64,000 nucleotides of DNA. Origin: Saprospiraceae bacterium. Its GTDB lineage: Bacteria > Bacteroidota > Bacteroidia > Chitinophagales > Saprospiraceae. The stretch covers positions 186,001-250,000 of the forward strand of contig JADJLQ010000003.1 in the NCBI GenBank assembly GCA_016709995.1, in the 5' to 3' direction. The position numbers were made by a program, and so were the translations under genes. Of the stretch, positions 1 to 6,581 are shown in pieces. How positions within the stretch are numbered: position 1 is the first letter of the stretch; each line of letters opens with the position of its first letter. The notes under the pieces are model-generated. The model searched no databases and was not told the DNA's origin. It worked only from the letters and a program-made list of their open reading frames with translations.

Positions 1-1176
1 TGAAGTCTCCAGGTTGGAAAAAATAATTTCTGAGGCAGTCAATTCAGTCTTATCACATAATATAACTGCTCGCTCAATCGTATATTGTAATTCACGAATG
101 TTGCCTGGAAAGGAATATTCCATAAGTTTATTGATGGCAGAAGACCCTAACTTAAGGTCGTGCTTTAGATACTTGGCACTATAGACTTGAAGGAAGTGTT
201 TGGCTAAAAGTTCGATGTCGCTACCCCGATCTCTAAGCGATGGAAGCGTCAAGTCTACCGTATTGATTCGATATAATAAATCTCGTCGGAAGCGATGTTC
301 GTTGGCCAATTCCGAAAGCGGTAGATTAGTCGCACAGATCAATCGGATATCAACCTGGCTCGGTACATTGGAGCCTATTCGGGTGATATGCCTGTTTTGA
401 ATAACTGAGAGAAGTTTGGCTTGTTGATTGAGATTGATATTGCCTATTTCATCTAAAAACAAGGTTCCTCCCTGAGCGGCTTCAATCCTCCCTATTCGAT
501 CTTCTTTGGCATCGGTGAAAGAGCCTTTTTTGTGCCCAAATAATTCGCTTTCAAATAAAGATTCAGTGAGTGCTCCAAGATCTACTTTGACGAATGGTTT
601 ATCTGCTCTGTTCGAATAATAGTGAATTTGATTCGCGAGTACATCTTTGCCAGATCCATTTTCTCCCAGGATCAAAATATTTGCATCTGTTGGAGCTACT
701 TTAGACACTTTGAGCATCAAATCTTTCATAAGACTGGACTCGCCAAGCAGTGTGATTTCAGGTGCTATCGAAGGTTGGATATTTTTTAATTGTTTTTTGA
801 AGGCATCATGCAGGCTTTCAATGAGTTTTTCATTTTGCCAGGGCTTTAGAATAAAATCTTCAGCTCCTTCTTTAAGCGAACGCACTGCTAAATCTATATC
901 TCCATAGGCGGTAATGAGGATCACGCAGGAGTCAGGGGCTATTTTTTTAATTTCCCGCAGCCAAAAGATACCTTCATTGCCAGACTGAATACCACTCTTA
1001 AAATTCATATCCAATAAGATAATGTCAAAAACTTTTTGCTTAAGCAAGGATTTGATCTCATCAGGATATCTACTGAACTCTATAGATTTGACCAATGGCT
1101 TTAGCAATAACCTAACTGCGGTAAGCACATCTGGATCATCATCTACTACTAGTATATTGCTTTCGCGGAGCTTCAT
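1..1176 (-). CDS. sigma-54-dependent response regulator, NtrC family (3' end outside window)
   Basis: The minus-strand frame is open from the ATG at 1176 to the window edge (392 codons). An N-terminal receiver domain has acidic residues D12/D13, the phospho-acceptor D56 in ILLDMNF and a conserved K111. The AAA+ sigma-54 interaction domain follows, with Walker A GENGSGKD (about 171-178), the sigma-54 contact loop written as GSFTDA (218-223) instead of the usual GAFTGA, and Walker B GGTLFLDEIG (236-245). The DNA-binding HTH expected at the C-terminus lies outside the window. Proteins of this family are phosphorylated by a sensor kinase and activate RpoN-dependent promoters from upstream sites. 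It is divergent from the adaptor/ABC block and is the obvious candidate activator for the five repeated promoter modules in this window (inference). The cognate kinase is not visible and may lie beyond the left edge. Confidence 0.95.
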   Translation of the reverse strand, partial: MKLRESNILVVDDDPDVLTAVRLLLKPLVKSIEFSRYPDEIKSLLKQKVFDIILLDMNFKSGIQSGNEGIFWLREIKKIAPDSCVILITAYGDIDLAVRSLKEGAEDFILKPWQNEKLIESLHDAFKKQLKNIQPSIAPEITLLGESSLMKDLMLKVSKVAPTDANILILGENGSGKDVLANQIHYYSNRADKPFVKVDLGALTESLFESELFGHKKGSFTDAKEDRIGRIEAAQGGTLFLDEIGNINLNQQAKLLSVIQNRHITRIGSNVPSQVDIRLICATNLPLSELANEHRFRRDLLYRINTVDLTLPSLRDRGSDIELLAKHFLQVYSAKYLKHDLKLGSSAINKLMEYSFPGNIRELQYTIERAVILCDKTELTASEIIFSNLETS

Positions 1177-1422
1177 ATATCTCCCAAAGGTCGGCAAAAT
1201 CTTATGAGAAATCATAAAGTAATAGATTTATATAAAAGACAGAAGTTCAATGGAATAGTTGCATGCACATTGATCTTTAGACTTGAAAGTCATAACTTTT
1301 ATTAATTAACTGGGTGAATGGAGAGATTGCTGCAAGGAAGCTCATTAGGATAATAAAGGGCTAATCTTCATTTTTCATGCAAGGTTTAATCCAAAGTCTT
1401 GCCTTTCAATTTCGCACACAGT

Positions 1423-1439
1423 TGTATCAAAATCGTACA
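1423..1439 (+). promoter_or_regulatory. predicted operator/UAS A
   Basis: The 17-bp element TGTATCAAAATCGTACA is followed by CTTTAA. It is one of five related dyads, each at the head of a permease block. Its right half CGTACACTT is shared with the sites at 35387 and 56005, and its left half TGTATCAAAA with the site at 23266. The first base of the -24 box lies 55 bp beyond its last base. A role as binding site for an NtrC-type activator is inference. Confidence 0.6.
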
Positions 1440-1493
1440 CTTTAAGGCTAATAAAATTTTGTAAGTGACTGATTATTAATGCTATGTAACCTT

Positions 1494-1509
1494 TGGCACG
1501 GTCTTCCGT
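1494..1509 (+). promoter_or_regulatory. sigma-54-like promoter A
   Basis: TGGCACGGTCTTCCGT matches the RpoN -24 consensus TGGCACG exactly. The -12 half is poor (TCCG instead of TTGC). Transcription would start near 1520, upstream of the GTG at 1538 but downstream of the ATG at 1517, which supports the GTG start for the adaptor gene. Confidence 0.5.
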
Positions 1510-1537
1510 ACTTATAATGTTAAGAAATACTCATAAA

Positions 1538-2791
1538 GTGGATAGACCAATAGAAAAAAAGACCTGGACGACAAAACGAATACTTGGGATTATAGGAGTG
1601 CTTGCCCTCGCTGGCTTAATATACATGGCAGTAAAGTCATCTTCTGGCAAATCTAAACTCAATGTAGAGACAGAAAGACTGATGATCAGCGAGGTTACTG
1701 AAGGTCCCTTTAAAGAATTTATACCCATCAATGGAGTCGTCATGCCAATCACTACTATCTACCTCGATGCTTTAGAAGGAGGTAGGGTAGAAGAGAAATA
1801 TGTTGAGGATGGAGCTATGATGAAAAAAGGGCAACCTATATTAAGATTAAGCAATACAGATCTGGAGTTGACTTTGGCCAATCAGGAGACTTCCGTGTTT
1901 GATGTATTGACTCAAATGCAAAATACCAAAAACAATGCTGAACAAAATACAATTCGCCAACTCAACCAGATGGCCGAAGTGACCAATGCATTGGAAGAGG
2001 CCAAGCGATTGTATGACCTAAACAAAAAACTATTCGATCAAAAAGCAATTGGTCTGCAGGATTTTAAATCTTCGGAGAATATGTATAACTATCAGGTGAG
2101 GAGGAAAAATCTTACAGAGCAAATCCTTTCACAAGACAGTATTTCTATTAAAACACAGCTAGCACAGATGCAAGAATCTTATTCACGTATGCAGAATGCG
2201 TTACAGCTCATGCGTCGAAAAGTAGGTGATCTTATCGTACGAGCGCCAGTCGATGGACAACTCACTTCGTTGGATGCAGAGATCGGACAGTCTAAACAGA
2301 AAGGCGAAAGTCTGGGCAGACTCGATGTATTAAGTGGTTTTAAAGTGAGGGCGGACATCGACGAACATTATATCTCCCGGATTTATACTGATCTCGAAGG
2401 GGACTTTCCATTTGCTGGAAAACAATATTTTTTGGTGATTAAAAAAGTATATACCCAGGTGACCAATGGCAGATTCCAGGTAGATATGGAGTTTAAAGGT
2501 GAAGTTCCTCCGGGCATCAGAAGAGGACAGACCTTCCAGGTAGGATTGGCGCTGGGATCAGAATCTATAGTGACCCTGGTACCCAAAGGAGGTTTTTTTC
2601 AAACGACCGGCGGCAACTGGATTTTTAAATTAAATGAAAATGGAACAATGGCATTTAAACAAGATATTACCCTGGGTCGGCAAAATCCTAATAATTATGA
2701 AGTGTTGAGTGGATTAATGCCTGGTGATAAAGTGGTGACGAATAGTTATGAGACTTATGGTAAGATGGAGGAGTTGGTGTTGGTGAAGTAG
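1538..2791 (+). CDS. MacA/HlyD-type periplasmic adaptor subunit
   Basis: This is a membrane-fusion adaptor that links an inner-membrane ABC transporter to an outer-membrane channel. With a GTG start at 1538 it has 417 residues and begins MDRPIEKKTW, the N-terminus I expect for Bacteroidota members. An ATG at 1517 and a TTG at 1493 extend the frame, but they would lie at or upstream of the start site predicted from promoter A. One N-terminal membrane segment (LGIIGVLALAGLIYMAV) is followed by a lipoyl-like half (GGRVEEKYVEDGAMMKKGQP), a long coiled-coil hairpin rich in Q, N and E, the second lipoyl half with IVRAPVDGQL, and a beta-barrel region with FKVRADIDEHYIS. It is the only adaptor gene in the window and precedes the only ATPase gene, separated by an antisense pseudogene. 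A TolC-type partner is not seen. Confidence 0.92.
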   Translation: MDRPIEKKTWTTKRILGIIGVLALAGLIYMAVKSSSGKSKLNVETERLMISEVTEGPFKEFIPINGVVMPITTIYLDALEGGRVEEKYVEDGAMMKKGQPILRLSNTDLELTLANQETSVFDVLTQMQNTKNNAEQNTIRQLNQMAEVTNALEEAKRLYDLNKKLFDQKAIGLQDFKSSENMYNYQVRRKNLTEQILSQDSISIKTQLAQMQESYSRMQNALQLMRRKVGDLIVRAPVDGQLTSLDAEIGQSKQKGESLGRLDVLSGFKVRADIDEHYISRIYTDLEGDFPFAGKQYFLVIKKVYTQVTNGRFQVDMEFKGEVPPGIRRGQTFQVGLALGSESIVTLVPKGGFFQTTGGNWIFKLNENGTMAFKQDITLGRQNPNNYEVLSGLMPGDKVVTNSYETYGKMEELVLVK

Positions 2792-2832
2792 TTGGATGAG
2801 GTGTGAGCATTGAGGTATGAGGGTTGAGGATG

Positions 2833-3183
2833 CTAATTAAGTTTATTGGATAAGGAGTTAATCGTTTTTCTGATTTCAATCACGTTCTCAGTTAATTCAG
2901 AAAAAATTGATTCTGATAGATATAATAAATCTCTAGCTAAAAGTAGCTGGTACTCAAGTTCGGAACAGGATCCACTTGCAATCGTTAGAAATCTTTTAAA
3001 ATCTGGGTTCGTTCGCCTTCCTCACCCTTCAGCAATATTGGTTGGAATGGAGGTGGATGATCTTCTCATTTGATTTGTTAATCCAAAGATCTCCTCTTTT
3101 GGAAACAAATTGGTGGCTTTATAAATTTTTAAAGTAAGCGAATGTGACTTTATCAAAACTTGTAATTCATGAAAATTTCTCAT
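2833..3183 (-). pseudogene. four-helix-bundle protein (23S rRNA intervening-sequence type), interrupted by TGA
   Basis: Read on the minus strand from the ATG at 3183, the frame gives an N-terminus MRNFHELQVLIK, then FPKEEIFGLTNQMRRSSTSI and PTNIAEG. An in-frame TGA follows (bases 3024-3022, codon 54). The same frame then continues GRRTNPDFKRFLTIASGS and ELEYQLLLARDLLYLSES to a TAG at 2833. The order FGLTxQMRRSxxSIPxNIAEG-xGR-FxRFLxIAxGSxxELExQL is that of the four-helix-bundle/IVP family (about 118 residues), so length and ends are intact and only one codon is broken. It sits antisense between adaptor and ATPase. A sequencing error or recoding cannot be excluded. Function in this family is unknown. 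Confidence 0.8.
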
Positions 3184-3229
3184 TTTTTTAAATTTTAACT
3201 ATTAATAATTTTGGTGTATCAGGAACAAG

Positions 3230-3261
3230 ACGAGACAAATTTTGTATCAAATTTGACTCGT
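3230..3261. promoter_or_regulatory. 13-bp inverted repeat upstream of the ATPase gene
   Basis: Arms at 3230-3242 (ACGAGACAAATTT) and 3249-3261 (AAATTTGACTCGT) pair with one mismatch around a 6-nt centre TGTATC. The dyad ends 31 bp before the ATPase start codon. It could be an operator or an RNA hairpin in the leader. There is no T-run, so a terminator is unlikely. The centre plus right arm begins TGTATCAAA like operators A and B, but no promoter box lies 55 bp downstream. Confidence 0.5.
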
Positions 3262-3292
3262 GGCTCTTGCCACACACCTCAAACCTTTCACA

Positions 3293-3970
3293 ATGATCAA
3301 AATAACTGACTTAGAAAAAACCTACCGTACAGAAGAGGTAGAGACCATTGCTCTCAATAAGGTGAGCTTTGAAGTAAAGTCCGGCGAATTCATCGCGATT
3401 ATGGGACCCAGCGGTTGTGGCAAGTCGACGCTACTCAATATCCTAGGATTACTTGATGACATGGATAGCGGTTCCTATTTATTTGATGGTATCGAAGTGG
3501 CCAAATTTAATGAGCGCAAGAGAGCTGATCTTAGGAAGCACAATATTGGATTTGTGTTTCAGAGTTTCAACCTCATTGACGAATTAAGTGTATTCGAAAA
3601 TGTCGAGTTGCCATTGATTTACACCGGCGTAAAATCTGATGAGCGCAAGCGAAGAGTGGAGACCGTCCTGGACAAAATGCAGATCATGCACCGACGCAAT
3701 CACTTTCCGCAACAACTCTCCGGAGGGCAGCAACAACGTGTCGCGGTAGCTCGTGCAGTGGTTAACAATCCAAAACTGATATTAGCGGATGAGCCTACCG
3801 GAAACCTTGACTCCAGCAATGGTAACGAAGTGATGCAATTATTGACTGATCTAAATGAGCAGGGTACAACCATCATCATGGTGACGCATTCCGAGCATGA
3901 TGCAAGATACAGCCATCGGATCGTACGTATGTTGGATGGCAGGACTGTGATGGAGAATATCCTGGTTTAA
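3293..3970 (+). CDS. ABC transporter ATP-binding protein, MacB/LolD type
   Basis: This 225-residue nucleotide-binding subunit should power FtsX-type permeases by ATP hydrolysis at the inner face of the cytoplasmic membrane. All motifs are intact: Walker A GPSGCGKST (38-46), Q-loop Q90 in FVFQSFN, signature LSGGQ (142-146), Walker B LILADEP with E167, D-loop NLD, and H-loop H199 in VTHS. The ATG at 3293 gives the family N-terminus MIKITDLEKTYRTEEVE. An upstream in-frame GTG at 3260 falls within the dyad arm and adds residues unlike the family. It lies 88 bp upstream of permease 1 and is the only ATPase gene in the 64 kb, so it probably serves many or all of the 17 permeases (inference). Confidence 0.96.
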   Translation: MIKITDLEKTYRTEEVETIALNKVSFEVKSGEFIAIMGPSGCGKSTLLNILGLLDDMDSGSYLFDGIEVAKFNERKRADLRKHNIGFVFQSFNLIDELSVFENVELPLIYTGVKSDERKRRVETVLDKMQIMHRRNHFPQQLSGGQQQRVAVARAVVNNPKLILADEPTGNLDSSNGNEVMQLLTDLNEQGTTIIMVTHSEHDARYSHRIVRMLDGRTVMENILV

Positions 3971-3978
3971 ATATTTTT

Positions 3979-3997
3979 ACGCTTTTGCTTGAAGCGT
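3979..3997 (+). terminator. short hairpin between ATPase and permease 1
   Basis: ACGCTT (3979-3984) and AAGCGT (3992-3997) form a 6-bp stem with a 7-nt loop, followed by GTTCTTTTTA. It is short, with a broken T-run. It may be a weak terminator or attenuator reducing permease expression relative to ATPase, or an RNA-stability hairpin. Confidence 0.35.
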
Positions 3998-4058
3998 GTT
4001 CTTTTTATGAAAATGGTCACTAAATAATTACTCACTTCATAATAATATTAAAAAGGAC

Positions 4059-6497
4059 ATGATAAAAAATTATTTTAAAATCGCTTTACGAAACCTTTGG
4101 AAGTTCAAAGGGTTTTCGCTGATCAATATTTTTGGTTTGTCCATGGGGCTTGCCTGCTTCGTGTTGATAGCGATGTATGTCGCGGATGAGTTGAGTTACG
4201 ACCGTTATAATGAAAAAGTCGATCGTATATTCAGGATTAATTCTGATATACGCTTTGGCGGAACAGATCTGAATATGGCCGTGAGTGCTGATCCGATGGG
4301 GGCGGTGCTGAAAAAGGATTATCCTCAGGTCGAAGAGTATGCAAGACTATATAGTTCGAGTGGATCAAGGTTGATTAAAAAAGGCGATGAGTACATCAAT
4401 GAAGATCGGATCACGTATGCAGACTCTACGTTTTTAAAAGTTTTCACCATGCCTGTCCTTGCCGGGGACTCAAAAAACTTTTTAAATGAACCCAATACTG
4501 TAGCGATTACTGAGACAATAGCCAGAAAATATTTTGGAGATGTACAAGGAGCTATTGGGAAAACCATAGAAACTTCAGGGGCTAATCCGACCCTTTTTAA
4601 AGTGACTACTGTGTTGGCAGACATGCCTCACAACTCCCATTTTATATATGATTTTCTTTTTTCCATGGCAAATGTTGACTATGACTTTGGAAACTTTCTC
4701 AACCATAATTTCCATACTTACGTACTACTGAAGCCAGGCACGGACTACCAATTATTTAATAAAAACTTTGACCAGGTAATTAATAAATATATACTGCCCC
4801 AGGCCAAGCAATATATGCAAATTGAATCGATGGAGGATTTTGCTAAAAGTGGCAATATGCTGAAATATTCTTTGTTTCCAATTAAGGACATTCATCTTCA
4901 TTCCTCCAGAACGGTAGAATTAGGAGTAAATGGCAATATTCAATACGTATATATATTCTCCGCAGTTGCTTTATTCATCTTGTTGATAGCTTGTATTAAT
5001 TTTATGAATTTATCGACGGCTCGTTCGGCTGGAAGGGCTAAAGAAGTTGGCATCAGGAAAGTACTGGGTACTGAAAAAAAAGCTTTAATCGGACAATTTC
5101 TTACAGAGTCTACCCTGATGGCTTTCATTTCTACCTTGCTGGCGATATCAATTATATGGATTTCAATGCCATGGTTTAATACTATGGCTGGCAAACAATT
5201 GGAGTTTACAATTTTATTTAAACCTCAATACATCTTGTTTTTATTTTCACTTCCTATCGTAATTGGAATTTTAGCTGGCAGTTACCCGGCATTTTATTTA
5301 TCTGCCTTTCAGCCGATTTCTGTCCTCAAAGGGAAACTCAATGCAGGTTCAAAAAAGAATGGGCTTCGCAATTTTCTGGTAGTATTTCAGTTTGCAACTT
5401 CTATCATTTTGATCATCGGGACCATCATTGTATATCAACAGTTAAAATTTATTCAGAATACAAACCTTGGTTTTAATAAAGACCAGGTCCTTGTAGTCAA
5501 TAACCCTGGAATAAGAGGAGAAAATCGAGAAGTGTTTAAAAATGAAATTGCAAAATTGAGTGGAATTAAATCTGCTTCTTTTGCAGGATATTTGCCTGTG
5601 AGCAATTCATCACGCAATGACAATACTTTTTCACCGGACGCGGTGATGAATGAAAAAAATGGCTTTAATATGCAATCGTGGTCCGTGGATTACGATTATA
5701 TTCCCACTTTAGGGATGGAAATAATTAAAGGAAGAAATTTTTCTAAAGAATATGGCTCTGATTCCGCTGCTATTATCATCAATGAGTCGACCGCGGCTGT
5801 CTTAGGACCGGATGAACCAATCGGAAAATATTTATACACCAATGACGGAGGTAGCCCTAATAGTACTACGGCACTTCAAATTATAGGGGTGGTTAAAAAT
5901 TTTCACTATGAGTCTTTACGTAAAAATGTAGGACCCTTGAGTATGCGACTGGGAAACAATCGTTGGGCTTCGGCCTATCGGGTCGATACCAAGGATATCA
6001 ACCAGCTTGTAAAAAATATTGAACTAAAATACAAAGAAATGGCACCCGGCATGCCTTTTAGCTACCAATTTCTAGATGACTCTTTTGATGAAATGTACAG
6101 GGAAGATCAAAGGATTGGTCAAGTGTCATTAAATTTTGCTTTTTTGGCCATACTCATTGCTTGTATGGGCTTATTGGGTCTGGCTACTTATACGATGGAA
6201 CAACGGACAAAAGAAATTGGAGTGCGCAAGGTATTGGGAGCTACAGTAGCTAATATCGTCAAAATGTTGTCCAAAGATTTTCTAATGCTAGTATCGATCT
6301 CCATTGTTATAGCCGTGCCTATTGCCTGGTTTGGGATGTATAAGTGGTTGCAAGAGTTTGCTTTTCGAATGGACATGAGTATCTGGATTTTTGTAGCGGC
6401 AGGAGTAGTAGCCTTATTGATCGCATTAATTACCGTGAGTTTCCAGGCTATCAAAGCAGCTTTAATGAATCCAATAAAATCACTTCGTACCGAATAA
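4059..6497 (+). CDS. double-FtsX ABC permease 1
   Basis: The 812-residue inner-membrane permease has two MacB_PCD-FtsX halves fused in one chain, so one polypeptide could form a whole transporter core. Half one starts MIKNYFKIALRNLWK with TM1, then a periplasmic domain, then three TMs near residues 290-430 containing CINFMNLSTARS and RAKEVGIRKVLG (about 311-337) and GSYPAFYLSAFQPI (about 406). Half two has a TM near 440-460 (FLVVFQFATSIILII), a second periplasmic domain with IGVVKNFHYESL (about 609), and three C-terminal TMs with KEIGVRKVLGA near 717. It ends NPIKSLRTE. By eye its periplasmic parts resemble permease 11 most (both have a LFP(I/V)xxIHL segment before the TM cluster). The substrate is unknown; relatives export macrolides or peptides, move lipoproteins, or signal envelope stress. 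Confidence 0.95.
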   Translation: MIKNYFKIALRNLWKFKGFSLINIFGLSMGLACFVLIAMYVADELSYDRYNEKVDRIFRINSDIRFGGTDLNMAVSADPMGAVLKKDYPQVEEYARLYSSSGSRLIKKGDEYINEDRITYADSTFLKVFTMPVLAGDSKNFLNEPNTVAITETIARKYFGDVQGAIGKTIETSGANPTLFKVTTVLADMPHNSHFIYDFLFSMANVDYDFGNFLNHNFHTYVLLKPGTDYQLFNKNFDQVINKYILPQAKQYMQIESMEDFAKSGNMLKYSLFPIKDIHLHSSRTVELGVNGNIQYVYIFSAVALFILLIACINFMNLSTARSAGRAKEVGIRKVLGTEKKALIGQFLTESTLMAFISTLLAISIIWISMPWFNTMAGKQLEFTILFKPQYILFLFSLPIVIGILAGSYPAFYLSAFQPISVLKGKLNAGSKKNGLRNFLVVFQFATSIILIIGTIIVYQQLKFIQNTNLGFNKDQVLVVNNPGIRGENREVFKNEIAKLSGIKSASFAGYLPVSNSSRNDNTFSPDAVMNEKNGFNMQSWSVDYDYIPTLGMEIIKGRNFSKEYGSDSAAIIINESTAAVLGPDEPIGKYLYTNDGGSPNSTTALQIIGVVKNFHYESLRKNVGPLSMRLGNNRWASAYRVDTKDINQLVKNIELKYKEMAPGMPFSYQFLDDSFDEMYREDQRIGQVSLNFAFLAILIACMGLLGLATYTMEQRTKEIGVRKVLGATVANIVKMLSKDFLMLVSISIVIAVPIAWFGMYKWLQEFAFRMDMSIWIFVAAGVVALLIALITVSFQAIKAALMNPIKSLRTE

Positions 6498-6498
6498 A

Positions 6499-6517
6499 AA
6501 TGCTTGGTATAAGCATT
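6499..6517 (+). other. spacer hairpin after permease 1
   Basis: AATGCTT (6499-6505) and AAGCATT (6511-6517) form a perfect 7-bp stem with loop GGTAT immediately after the permease 1 stop codon. No T-run follows, so an mRNA-stability or attenuation role is more likely than termination. Confidence 0.4.
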
Positions 6518-6581
6518 GGATTTGTTCAGGAAATATCTTTTTGATAGATTATTTATCCTGGAATCTTAAATTGAAGAACAT

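Larger units (their letters stand above)
1177..1537. other. divergent intergenic region
   Basis: The gap lies between the NtrC-type regulator and the adaptor gene. It holds the dyad at 1423-1439 and the sigma-54-like box at 1494-1509, listed separately. A small inverted repeat GACTT-GA-AAGTC occurs near 1280. I see no further gene. Confidence 0.6.

Noticed and set aside
2846..3073. A 75-codon plus-strand open frame
   Set aside because: It is the antisense of the four-helix-bundle pseudogene, whose minus-strand translation matches a known family along its whole length.
3143..3227. A sixth operator-promoter module before the ATPase (TGTGACTTTATCAAAAC and TGGTGTATCAGGAACA)
   Set aside because: The spacing is about right, but the dyad halves do not match and the -12 position lacks TG, so it does not stand above background.
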